A stretch of 10,766 nucleotides of DNA from Baffinella frigidus (GCA_026770585.1 MU646404.1:490450-501215); one strand, 5' to 3'. Counted from the first letter of the stretch, positions 1 through 6,636 are shown. Made by a program: numbers and translations. Notes: generated by a model from the letters alone, not told the origin.

Positions 1-284
1 CCCCAACTCCCCCTCAGCGCCCTCGACCCCTTTAGGTCCTTGACCCCTCAGCGTCTCGTTCGTCCAGTACCTCCTGCTTAGTTTCTTATTGCGGTCGGCA
101 TTGTCAGTTTCTTATTGTAGTTATCATGTCTTATTCTTTCGTCTTTTAGGTCCTTTAGGTTTTAATTTCTCCCAACATATGCCAGGGAATGATTTACTGT
201 AAACCGAAAAGAGGGGGACCTTGATTTCGAACCTGGAAATAAGTAACAGGCCTCTTTGCGCAATCTCCTGTGAAAATGTTTCTA
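1..284. other. No recognisable feature
   Basis: Mixed composition. The only repeat seen is TTTAGGTCCTTTAGG followed by TCTCCCAACATA (146-181), a weak match to the start of family C. No exon-like open stretch on either strand. Confidence 0.5.
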
Positions 285-390
285 ATTTAAAACCTTGGGG
301 ATTAACAAAAAAATCTACACGAGCGCTTTAATATTACTCATTAAGATCATGATGGATAGTAAATTTCATCACCCCAAGGTTTTCAAAATT
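285..390. repeat. AT-rich foldback
   Basis: AATTTAAAACCTTGGGG near 285-300 pairs with CCCCAAGGTTTTCAAAATT at 372-390, leaving a 71-base AT-rich loop. A smaller hairpin, CGAACAAA / TTTGTTCG (402-426), follows. No gene is visible around it. Confidence 0.6.
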
Positions 391-562
391 AAAACCGTCT
401 TCGAACAAAATCCCAGGGTTTGTTCGCGTGTTTTCATTCAATGACATTAGACGCGCCCTTGAACAACATCAAACCATTTTGGTGCAGATTCCACCCTTTC
501 CACTCGAGGCTGGAAGAGGGAGTATTTTAAATGTGGGGTTGTTAAATTTAGTACCAGTCACG

Positions 563-640
563 GGCATGCTTGGTCACGTATCTCAAGTTATACTTGAGAT
601 ACGTATCTCAAGTTATATTCTGAGATACGTGACCAAATGC
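563..640. repeat. Complex palindrome with ACGTATCTCA units
   Basis: GGTCACGTATCTCA and TGAGATACGTGACC are inverted arms. Between them ATCTCAAGTTATA and ACTTGAGATACG alternate in both orientations, so several nested hairpins can form. A two-base bulge near GCATGC/GCAT is the only break in the outer arms. Confidence 0.65.
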
Positions 641-734
641 CCCTATTTGTGTGAAAGTTGCTACATATTCCTTTCCCCCCCTTCACTTGTAAAAGAATGA
701 CTATTTTAAAATAGTCACATTTCTAGCCTCGAGT

Positions 735-856
735 GGTTAGCCGGGTTCTGCTGCGATCCTCTGCGCCGGGGGGTCTGAATGTGATCCGAAAGGAAGCATA
801 GCAGTGTCCACCTATGTTGGGAGCTCGAAAACCCTAAAGGACCTCAAGGACAAAAG
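735..856 (-). repeat. Family C repeat, copy 1 (inverted relative to copy 2)
   Basis: Reads on the minus strand as GAGCTCCCAACATAGGTGGA, then GGATCACATTCAGACCCCCC, then GCAGAGGATCGCAGCAGAAC. Same order as at 2411-2547 but lacking about 24 bases (ACTGGTTCTGCAGAAAAGCC region). With copy 2 it forms an inverted pair enclosing the family A cluster. Confidence 0.8.
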
Positions 857-997
857 AAAAATACGTTTTCCTGGATGAGGTCATCCTCCACTCAAGAATG
901 GCTTTGCTGTAGGAAGCCCCCCTTGTCCCTACGGTTTTGATCCGTACGGCCTATGGATTACGTTGAGATGGACTTTTTCCTTCTCGCTTGGCGGCGG

Positions 998-1143
998 TAC
1001 AGGGGTGCCTCGCTCATGAGAAACCGCCCCCCCCCCCTAGGACCACCATAGGACCCTAGCCATACATGTAGGCCTACTGTAGGCATAGCCCTACTGTAGG
1101 GCCCTAGGGGGTGGCGCTTTCTTATGAGCGAGGTACCCCTGTA
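998..1143. mobile_element. MITE family A, copy 1 (146 bp, long internal variant)
   Basis: Flanking TA, terminal inverted repeats CAGGGGTGCCTCGCTCATGA and the matching right end TCATAAGAAAGC in inverse (right arm reads CTTATGAGCGAGGTACCCCTG), TA again. The interior has CCTAGGACC, GTAGGCC and GTAGGGCCCTAGG palindromic blocks. The internal part is about 25 bases longer than the 121-bp norm through an extra ACTGTAGG-type unit. No coding capacity; the type and TA target resemble non-autonomous Tc1/mariner-like elements (inference). Confidence 0.85.
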
Positions 1144-1154
1144 GAGGGACCTTC

Positions 1155-1360
1155 TTAACATGTGGGGTTGTAAACATGTGTACCAGGACAGGGTATTCCA
1201 ACCCAGTAACTGGCCTACTCATGGCTTCAGTGGCTCCAAGGGCAATGAAAGTTGCTACACAAATGCCGCTTACAAAATTGTCTTGGTTTTAAATGGGCCC
1301 CTCTTGCATTCTCGTGTGGTTGGTTTGCGCGCAACCCCTGGGTTTGTTCACATTTTTTAT
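1155..1360. repeat. Diverged repeat shared with 410-700
   Basis: ATGTGGGGTTGTAAACATGT with GTACCAGG, GAAAGTTGCTACACAAATG and CCTGGGTTTGTTCACA correspond to ATGTGGGGTTGTTAAATTTA with GTACCAGT, GAAAGTTGCTACATA and CCAGGGTTTGTTCGCG in the 410-700 region. The order of the last block differs, so the older unit was rearranged or was once tandem. No gene visible in either. Confidence 0.45.
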
Positions 1361-1415
1361 TAACATCAATCGCTCACTTTCTCTCCCACATGTGTACTCA
1401 ACAAAGAGGATTTGC

Positions 1416-1470
1416 GACAAAGAGGATTTGCTCCCACTCTGAGGGCTACAAAGAGCAAATCCTCTTTGTC
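1416..1470. repeat. Perfect 18-bp hairpin with duplicated arm
   Basis: GACAAAGAGGATTTGCTC at 1416-1433 and its exact inverse at 1453-1470 with a 19-base loop. The core CAAAGAGGATTTG also occurs just before as a direct repeat (1402-1414). The loop and flanks contain TCTGAGGGCTACA, which recurs at 1558-1570. Confidence 0.7.
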
Positions 1471-1480
1471 GAGTCCCTTC

Positions 1481-1525
1481 ATTTGTACCACAGGTCGTCG
1501 GAATCCTACGACTTCCAGTACAAAT
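1481..1525. repeat. Imperfect 45-base hairpin
   Basis: ATTTGTAC and GTACAAAT at the ends, with an inner GTCGT / ACGAC pairing around GGAATCC. It directly follows the 1416-1470 hairpin. The two hairpins are enclosed by the TCTGAGGGCTACA direct repeat (1438-1450 and 1558-1570), so they may be parts of one larger repeat unit. Confidence 0.5.
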
Positions 1526-1566
1526 CCAGGGGATTAAGAAAAGCGTTTTGCTCCCATTCTGAGGGC

Positions 1567-1685
1567 TACAGGGGCACCTCGATCATAAGAAACTGCACCC
1601 CCCTAGGACCCTACAGTAGGCCTAGCCCCAGGGTCCTACGGTGCACCCAGGGGGGGGGGGTACTTGTGAGCGAGGTAGCCCTGTA
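1567..1685. mobile_element. MITE family A, copy 2
   Basis: 119 bp between TA dinucleotides. Left arm CAGGGGCACCTCGATCATAA, right arm TTGTGAGCGAGGTAGCCCTG, interior with CCTAGGACCCTACAGTAGG. The arms carry more substitutions than copy 3. Its right-hand TA (1684-1685) is also the left-hand TA of copy 3, so the two elements stand head to tail with one shared TA. Confidence 0.8.
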
Positions 1686-1804
1686 CAGGGGTACCTCGCT
1701 CATAAGAAACCGCCCCCCCCCCGAGGACCACCATAGGCCCCTAGGCATAGGCCTACTGCAGGTTCCTGGGGGGGTCGGTTTCTTATGAGCGAGGTACCCC
1801 TGTA
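1684..1804. mobile_element. MITE family A, copy 3 (canonical 121 bp)
   Basis: Canonical length. Left arm CAGGGGTACCTCGCTCATAA followed by GAAACCG, right arm the exact inverse ending ACCCCTG, TA at both ends. The interior reads GAGGACCACCATAGGCCCCTAGGCATAGGCC. Well preserved arms suggest a younger copy than its left neighbour. Confidence 0.85.
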
Positions 1805-1865
1805 GTGGAGCGCTCTGCCCCGGGCAGCCTCTATAACAGCCAGAGGGCATCAATGAAGCTCCGAC

Positions 1866-1996
1866 TCTGTCTCAGTCTATTTGGGCTCACCTATTCTCAA
1901 GTTGACGTTCTGGGTGTGCGGTGCAAATTCGTCAACTTGGGAGCGGTAAAGAGACCGGGATCACCAAATCGGCGAGCTCGAATAGACTGAGACAGA
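1866..1996. repeat. Foldback element (family F)
   Basis: Perfect 16-bp terminal inverted repeat TCTGTCTCAGTCTATT, continuing to 23 bp with two mismatches. A second nested perfect inverted repeat CAAGTTGACG / CGTCAACTTG lies inside at 1898-1907 and 1930-1939. No TA duplication is evident. It may be a degenerate miniature element. Confidence 0.65.
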
Positions 1997-2002
1997 ACAA
2001 GG

Positions 2003-2226
2003 TACAGGGGTACCTCGCTCATAAGAAACTGCCCCCTCCCCCAGAACCACCGTCGGGCCCTGGATAGTCCTACTATAGCCCGTAAGTGCCCATGCCGCCA
2101 ATTTTGACGGCCAAGAGGTCCTAGGCAGGTCCTAGGGCCCTACCGTAGGGCGTATGGACCTACTGGTCACTCAAGGGATAGGGTCCTACGGTGGGGGCAA
2201 TCTCTCATTAGCGAGGTAGCCCTGCA
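2003..2226. mobile_element. MITE family A, copy 4, interrupted by a family B element
   Basis: Left arm CAGGGGTACCTCGCTCATAA, right arm ATTAGCGAGGTAGCCCTG. Total 224 bp; subtracting the 105-bp family B insert and restoring one TA gives 121 bp, the canonical length of family A. The right terminal TA has become CA (2225-2226), shared with the next copy. Confidence 0.85.
2076..2180. mobile_element. MITE family B, copy 1, nested in family A
   Basis: 105 bp from TA to TA. Left end TAGCCCGTAAGTGCCC (mutated from TATCCCTYAAGTGRCC), right end GGTCACTCAAGGGATA. The interior has the doubled GGTCCTAGGCAGGTCCTAGG and CCCTACCGTAGGGCGTATG. Its removal together with one TA restores family A copy 4 exactly, direct evidence of insertion with TA duplication. 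Confidence 0.8.
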
Positions 2227-2380
2227 CAGGGGTACCTCGCTCATAAGAAACCGCCGCCCCTGAGGACCCTACCTCGCTCATAAGAAACCGCCCCCCCCTA
2301 GGACCCTACAGCAGGGCTATGCCCAGGGCCCTATGGTGGTCCTAGGGGGGGGCAGTTTCTTATGAGCGAGGTACCCCTGT
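2225..2380. mobile_element. MITE family A, copy 5, with duplicated left arm
   Basis: Left arm CAGGGGTACCTCGCTCATAA, followed at 2270 by a second partial left arm TACCTCGCTCATAAGAAACC, then a normal interior and right arm ending ACCCCTGT. The extra 35 or so bases come from this left-arm duplication. It abuts copy 4 at a shared CA, an old TA. Confidence 0.8.
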
Positions 2381-2385
2381 CAAAG

Positions 2386-2413
2386 ACCTCATGGATCGCA
2401 TTTCCTCCTCGCT
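2386..2413 (-). pseudogene. Diverged donor-edge copy of the possible exon at 3343-3393
   Basis: 28 bases reading SEEEMRSMR in part, about 22 of 28 identical to the 3' end of the possible exon at 3343-3393 (SEEKMQSMM), ending ATGAG followed by GTCTTT. It lies between a family A element and a family C repeat. It is downstream of the fuller copy, the same placement rule as RPN5 donor edges. The match is short and could be chance or shared repeat sequence. Confidence 0.3.
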
Positions 2414-2547
2414 TCCTTTAGGTCCTTTAGGTTCTTCGAGCTCCCAACATAGGCGGACACCGGAACTGGTTCTGCAGAAAAGCCATGCTTCCTTTCGGAT
2501 CACATTCAGGCCCCCCGGTGCAGAGGATCGCGGCAGAAACCGGCTAA
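2411..2547 (+). repeat. Family C repeat, copy 2 (longest)
   Basis: GGTCCTTTAGGTTCTTCGAG, CTCCCAACATAGGCGGACAC, CTGCAGAAAAGCCATGCTTC, GATCACATTCAGGCCCCCCG, GCAGAGGATCGCGGCAGAAA. The first part also occurs at 146-174 (TTTAGGTCCTTTAGG, then CTCCCAACATA). No protein match recognised. Confidence 0.8.
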
Positions 2548-2551
2548 AGGG

Positions 2552-2745
2552 TACTGAACCTCCCTAGCGTGCCTTTCGAATTCCTGTCGGCCCGAATCAG
2601 ACCCGGGGTTGGGTCACACAAAAAGAATTTCCGCAACTTGGCACATAATTCTTCACAGGAATTGACTTTTATCCTGTTTAAAACCATAGTTTAAGAGTCT
2701 TCAGGCAAAATCGAAAGGCACGCCAGCGAGGTTCTTTATTCAGTA
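2552..2745. mobile_element. TA-flanked foldback element (family E)
   Basis: TA at both borders. Left arm CTGAACCTCCCTAGCGTGCC then TTTCGAATT, right arm the inverse of CTGAATAAAGAACCTCGCTG then GCGTGCCTTTCGA. The arms share about 25 of 32 bases apart from a short indel. The 120-base centre is AT-rich and unrelated to the other families. Confidence 0.6.
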
Positions 2746-2777
2746 GTTATGACATTGCACCCCTCCGTGTCCTGCGA

Positions 2778-3024
2778 CGAGAGAGAGCGAGAGAAAGAAA
2801 GAGAGAGAGAAAGAGAGGGAGAAAGAGAGGGAGAGAGAGAGAAAAAAGGAGAGAACATGAGAGACGGAGAGAGGGGGAGAGAACGAGCAAGAGAGAGACA
2901 GAGAAAGAGAGAGAGGGAGAGGGAGAGGGAGCGAGAGGGAACACGAGAGAGAGAAAGCGAGAAAGCGAGAGAAAGCGAGAGAGGGAGATGGAGGGGGAGA
3001 GGGAGGGAGAGGGAGAGAGAGGCA
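2778..3024. repeat. GA-rich purine tract, about 250 bases
   Basis: An almost pure purine run on the plus strand made of GAGA, GAAA and GAGGGA units, with few interruptions (AACATGAGAC and similar). It encodes meaningless Arg/Glu or Ser/Leu runs and is not a gene. Long mirror-symmetric purine tracts can form triplex DNA (established knowledge). Confidence 0.9.
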
Positions 3025-3100
3025 TCATTGCACCCGCCATTCCCGTGCCATGTCCACTAATTGTATTATCAAACATCATCCACTTTCTCTCAGCCCACTG

Positions 3101-3218
3101 CAGGGGTACCTCGCTCATAAGAAAGCGCACCCCCCCTAGAACCCTACGCCCTATGCCCTATGCCTAGGGCACTATGGTGGTCCTAGGGGGCAGCGGTTTC
3201 TCATGAGCGAGGTACCCC
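3101..3218. mobile_element. MITE family A, copy 6
   Basis: Left arm CAGGGGTACCTCGCTCATAA, right arm TTTCTCATGAGCGAGGTACC followed by CC. The interior has a repeated CCCTATG unit. The last base or two of the right end are replaced by the start of a family B element at 3219, so B apparently targeted the TA at this terminus. Confidence 0.8.
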
Positions 3219-3322
3219 TATCCCCCAAGTGACCATAGGGTAAATATTCGCCCGTGGAAGCCCCAGGCAGGTCCTAGGGCCCTACCGAAGGGCGTAAGGG
3301 CTTACTCGGCACTCAAGGGATA
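3219..3322. mobile_element. MITE family B, copy 2, abutting a family A element
   Basis: TATCCCCCAAGTGACC at the left and GGCACTCAAGGGATA at the right, 104 bp. Interior AGGTAAATATTCGCCC-like palindrome remnants, then CAGGCAGGTCCTAGGGCCC and a mutated GAAGGGCGTAAGGG. It shares its left TA with the end of family A copy 6. Confidence 0.8.
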
Positions 3323-3342
3323 ACCCACTACCCACACGAACA

Positions 3343-3393
3343 CATCATGGACTGCATCTTCTCTTCGCTTAAGGAGTCGCTCTCCTCTACGTC
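3343..3393 (-). CDS. Possible small exon, acidic (DVEESDSLSEEKMQSMM)
   Basis: CGTCGCAG acceptor followed by 17 open codons in one frame, DVEESDSLSEEKMQSMM, then ATGATGTG as a weak donor context. It lies on the same strand as, and downstream of, the unrecognised exon at 3701-4304, so it may be its next exon, but the junction phase depends on the donor chosen and is not settled. A diverged copy of its 3' part is at 2386-2413. The acceptor abuts the telomere-like array at 3403-3650, like the exon d copies of RPN5. Confidence 0.3.
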
Positions 3394-3402
3394 CTGCGAC
3401 GC

Positions 3403-3650
3403 GGGGTTCAGGGTTCAGGGTTTGGTGTTTAGGTTTTGGGGTTTGGGGTTTGGGGGGTTGACGGTTTAGGGTTTTGGATTTTGGTGAGGGTTGAAGGTTT
3501 AGGGTGTGGGTTTAGGATGAGGGTGGTGTTTATGGTGACGGTTTAGGGGTTTGGGTTTCGGGTGAGGGTTTTAAGGTTGAGGGTGTAGGGTTAAGGATGA
3601 GGGTTTAGGGTTTAGGGTTTAGGGTTCAGGGTTCAGGGTTCAGGGTTGAG
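3403..3650. repeat. Degenerate telomere-like array 1
   Basis: G-rich on the plus strand. Runs of TTTAGGG, TTCAGGG, TTTGGGG and GGTTGAGGG, purest at the right (GGGTTTAGGGTTTAGGG followed by TTCAGGG units). The left end abuts the acceptor of the possible exon at 3343-3393. The right end adjoins the unrecognised exon. Confidence 0.9.
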
Positions 3651-3700
3651 CAAGGGAAATACATGGTGGCGATTTTGAGTGCCCGACTCCCTCCAGAGAC

Positions 3701-4304
3701 CTCCCTCGAAGCCCTCGGGGGCAAGCGCCGGGCACTGTTGGAGCGCCGCGGACTGCCAGGCGACGGACCGGAGGTACTCGCGGAGGGACTTGGCGTCGAG
3801 GTGGCCCATGCGCCAGGCCGAGACGCACTTGATACACGCGTGGCGCGCACCCTCGGGAAGGTCGTGCAGCGCTTCCTCGAGCGTCATGAAGTCGATGAAG
3901 GATGGGAGCGGGCCGGCGGGAATGCACAACTCGCCTGCTACCGAGATGGAGGGCGAGTGAATGTGGTTCGTCTCGACGTCGCGCTTGAGGAAGGAGCGGC
4001 CTTCGCGCATCGCGTTGAAGTGTTCGGACGACGAGCGATCAATGTGGTGGCGGTACGTGTGGTGGAGCTTCATCGAGACCACGGGCGAGGAGTGGCAGCG
4101 GAAGGGGGCCGGCGGGTCCGTCCCAGACGTCTTCATGGGGCGTGGGGCACCGTTGTCCCTCCACCGCAGCCACTCAATTTCGGAGCCTGGGGTCTCCTTG
4201 CACGGCGCTGGTGGGCAAAGTGATGCGACGTTCTCGTCCCGCACGGAGTGATTTGAGGCGAAGCGAGCGCTATGTGAATCGACCTCGTACAGAAACAGAC
4301 CCTG
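3701..4304 (-). CDS. Unrecognised protein, probable internal exon
   Basis: Minus-strand open stretch of about 201 codons. It opens after TAGCAG, a possible acceptor at 4305-4306, with QGLFLYEVDSHSARFASN. No ATG is near the left edge of the frame, so it is probably an internal exon. Recognisable-looking parts are a His/Arg-rich MKLHHTYRHHIDRSSSEHF near the middle and PSFIDFMTLEEALHDLPEGA, then CVSAWRMGHLDAKSLREYLR near the end, an amphipathic helical stretch. I do not recognise the family. A possible donor is GGAG followed by GTCTCT at 3699-3700. If unspliced, the frame runs into the telomere-like array and stops in it (about 3633). High third-position GC supports coding. Confidence 0.45.
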
Positions 4305-5403
4305 CTACCGTGGGATCAGACAAGCTCGTTGGGGAAGGAAACTCGACAGTTGGTGAGTGAGATTTGCGAACAGTTGCGGTTTTGATGACACGGTCCTGGC
4401 AACTCGTGTGCCTTGGATGTGGGAATGTGCTCTGGGTGTGCTCTGCTGACTCGCTCGTCCGTCAAAGTTTTCTTTGGCGTCCTTTTATTAGCACACGCGT
4501 CCCATATGTACGTACATATCTGTTTTCTTCCTGCTCCGTGGCCTTTTCAACCACAAAACATGACTCGAGATCCCGTCTCCTTGGGTGTCGCGAGACTTCA
4601 AACCTCAACTCCAACTTCATCCTCCCCACGGATCTCACAAATCTCTTGACTTGGCCGCCCAGCATGGCCGAGATCGGATCTCTGTGCTTTTCCAGCTTCC
4701 CCCCCTCCTCTCGGGAGAGGACCATGCCTAAGCACCAGAAACCATGCTTAAGTTAATTCTTACATTCTTGCCACGCCAAAAGTCAGCTATTCCTCACGTC
4801 CTCCCGGAAATCCGGGGAGGGACGTGCCCCGAATTGTGCCCCGTGCGAACGACCTGGGTCGGGACTTGTGTCTCGTGGCTTTGGCCGAGAGTCGAGAAGA
4901 CGAGACCTGGAGGAGACTCGAGTCCGAGACTCGAGAAATTCTCGGGAAATGACGGGAATAGATCACCCACCGGAAATTTCCGGGAAAGTCAACAATCCCT
5001 TGGAAAGTCATAAAAAGTCAACTTTCGAAGGGGGCCCCCCACTTCAAATTTCAGGAAAAGGTAACTTTTCCCAGAGAAACCCCTGGACAAGTCAACTTTC
5101 AAGTTTTCCCGGGAATTCGTCCCGAGACGGAGGTTCGAGACTCGAGAAGTTATTTATTTCTCGGGAGAGAGGGTCCGAGACTCGGGACAAATTGGGTCCG
5201 AGACAAAAGTCTCCGGCGAGACGAATCGCGTGGCTGAAGGAACTTAGAAGGACATTTTCGAATTAAGGAAACGCTTTTTGTAAACAGGTAGAAGGTCCGC
5301 TGATGGTGCCCCTGCGACCCGTCCTCCCTTGGATCTCCATCTTTTTCGTTGCTCGAGCGGCCGCCCCACATTCCTGATGAGTCAGTTACCGGTGCCAGTG
5401 GTA
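4305..5403. other. Gene-poor stretch with short repeated motifs
   Basis: No convincing gene. Seen: a perfect 16-base palindrome ATATGTAC-GTACATAT (4504-4519); four spaced versions of GTCCGAGACTCGAGAA (near 4922, 5134, 5172, 5194); several TTCTCGGGA, AAATTTCCGGGAAA and AAAGTCAACTTT motifs between 4930 and 5110. The pattern resembles decayed repeat DNA. Plus- and minus-strand open frames here show no domain-like content. Confidence 0.5.
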
Positions 5404-5475
5404 CCATCAAAAGTCAACTCACCCTGGGGGCAGTCAACTTTTAAGGATTTTCTAATGCAAATTTGGTCACGTTAC
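5404..5475 (+). repeat. 71-bp dispersed repeat, copy 1
   Basis: CCATCAAAAGTCAACTCACC, CTGGGGGCAGTCAACTTTTA, ATTTTCTAATGCAAATTTGG, TCACGTTAC. Nearly the same sequence lies at 9488-9557. The AAAGTCAACTTT motif also occurs alone at 5016-5027 and 5090-5102. Confidence 0.8.
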
Positions 5476-5492
5476 TCGAGTACCGCTAAAAT

Positions 5493-5545
5493 CTTAGGGT
5501 CCTAGCTAGGGGGCTGCGATTTCTTATGAGCGAGGTACCCCTGTA
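5493..5545. mobile_element. MITE family A, right-end fragment
   Basis: Only the right half is present: TTAGGGTCCTAGCTAGGGGG, then GCGATTTCTTATGAGCGAGG and TACCCCTGTA. The left arm is missing and the sequence upstream (TACCGCTAAAATC) is unrelated. A truncated, immobile copy. Confidence 0.75.
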
Positions 5546-5784
5546 GAGCCCTGCGTCTCGGCCTACCTCTCCACGTGGCGTGCAGCGGTCGTGTTTGTAA
5601 ACTTATTAAACCTCGCTTCCCCCCCCTTCAAGTCCATCACACTATGCAATGCTCGCCCCAAACTCTGACACCTCAGATGGAAATTCCCCAAACAAAGCTA
5701 AAAAGGCCAAAAATCCCACCTTGCAGCACGTCTATCTTTCTACGCCCAGGAGAAACAACAAAGTCCCATTACTGATGCAACCCC

Positions 5785-5905
5785 TACAGGGGTACCTCGC
5801 TCATAAGAAACCGCCCCCCCCTAGGACTCTACAGTAGGGCTCTGCCTAGGGCCCTATGGTGGTCCTAGGGGGTGGGCGGTTTCTTATGAGCGAGGTACCC
5901 CTGTA
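5785..5905. mobile_element. MITE family A, copy 7 (canonical 121 bp)
   Basis: Textbook copy: TA, CAGGGGTACCTCGCTCATAA, interior CCCCCCCTAGGACTCTACAG and GGTGGTCCTAGGGGG, right arm the inverse of the left, ACCCCTG, TA. Arms are essentially perfect for over 25 bases, so it could fold into a long stable hairpin. Confidence 0.9.
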
Positions 5906-5994
5906 AACCCAGCACTTACGACACCCTTGCACTCGCAGGAGATCAACCATGGTGGCCAATGGTGATATGGTGACCAACATCCGCCAGAGCAGAA

Positions 5995-6096
5995 TCCAAC
6001 AACAACAACAACCACACCAACAACAACACCACCAACACCACCAACACCACCAACAACAACAACAACAACAACAACACCAAGAACACCAACAACACC

Positions 6097-6157
<61 letters not shown>
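5995..6157. repeat. (CAA)n microsatellite with CAC interruptions
   Basis: About 160 bases of CAA, purest from 6090 to 6157. In one plus-strand frame it sits in an open stretch from ATG 5949 (MVANGDMVTNIRQSR, then polyGln/His, then APRPAPPPHH) to 6191. A coding role as a Gln-rich segment is possible but unsupported; the reverse strand gives only poly-Val/Leu. Confidence 0.85.
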
Positions 6158-6158
<1 letters not shown>

Positions 6159-6260
6159 GCACCCAGACCCGCCCCCCCACCCCATCATTGACCTCCTGCG
6201 TTATATACAACACCACGCCAAAGATGCAGGCAACTGCCGCCACTCCCTCGAAGGAACAGG

Positions 6261-6296
6261 CGCCGCATCACGCCCTTGCACGGGCGTGATGCGGCG
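6261..6296. repeat. Perfect 15-bp GC-rich hairpin
   Basis: CGCCGCATCACGCCC, a six-base loop TTGCAC, and the exact reverse complement. It lies at the beginning of the ankyrin-like fragment, where one of its frameshifts falls, so palindromic repair or replication slippage may have broken the frame. Confidence 0.8.
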
Positions 6297-6450
6297 GCGA
6301 GGGTGCTGCTGGCCGCCGGGGCTGAGGGCGGACGTGGAGGCGGTTGACAACATGGGCTGCACCGCGCCTCACATGGCCGGGGAGGCTGTGACCCTCGAGG
6401 GAGTCACGGCGCTGGACTCCGTCCTCACACCCCATGGAGGCTATGGTTGA
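6268..6450 (+). pseudogene. Ankyrin-repeat-like fragment with frameshifts
   Basis: Plus-strand pieces DAAARVLLAAG (6288-6320) and ADVEAVDNMGCTAPHMAG (6328-6381) fit the ankyrin repeat pattern (x-LL-x-x-GADV-x-x-x-D-x-x-G-x-T-x-x-H-x-A). The two pieces are in different frames, separated by a seven-base excess. A further single-base shift separates an upstream APHHALARA, which would be the start of a repeat. The second piece stays open to TGA at 6448. Ankyrin repeats are protein-binding modules; this fragment is broken and probably not translated as a whole. A perfect GC-rich hairpin covers its start. Confidence 0.45.
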
Positions 6451-6496
6451 GCAGGACCTACCGGGGTTACTCGAAGTTGAGGACACGCACCACCCC

Positions 6497-6636
6497 TACA
6501 AGGATATCTCGGTTGCAACAACCTCCAACTTAACAACTCGCGCCGGATTTGGTGCTCCGCTGCTCTTAGGCATAGGTCTACGGTGGGACCCTCCATGTAG
6601 GGCGACACGTGTTCTCAATTTCGAGTAACCCCTGTA
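6497..6636. mobile_element. Decayed MITE family A-like element
   Basis: TACAAGGATATCTCGGTTGC at the left resembles the family A left arm (TACAGGGGTACCTCGCTC), and TTCGAGTAACCCCTGTA at the right resembles its right arm. The middle has CTTAGGCATAGGTCTACGG and CATGTAGGGCG, matching the A core in order. If real it is the oldest copy in the window; the match is weak at the left. Confidence 0.45.

Noticed and set aside
428-700. 90-codon plus-strand open frame
   Set aside because: It runs through the palindromic ACGTATCTCA block and has no domain-like content or splice support. Probably chance.
1252-1853. Open frames with RGTSLIRN / MSEVPLYR-type peptides on both strands
   Set aside because: These are translations of the family A terminal inverted repeats and recur at every copy. 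They are repeat shadows, not genes.
2755-2775. CGTCGCAG plus GACACGGAGG, resembling the acceptor of the possible exon at 3343-3393
   Set aside because: Only the acceptor and about 11 of 16 bases match, and it is on the wrong side for the edge-copy rule.
2747-3130. Arg/Glu-rich and Ser/Leu-rich open frames
   Set aside because: Products of the GA-rich purine tract; no stops because of composition.
4462-4725. Minus-strand open frame, Arg/Glu-rich, 87 codons
   Set aside because: No recognisable domain, no clear splice sites and repeat-like surroundings. Tested as the missing RPN5 terminal exon, but it does not match.
5884-6243. Poly-Val and poly-Leu minus-strand frames
   Set aside because: Reverse-strand reading of the (CAA)n microsatellite.
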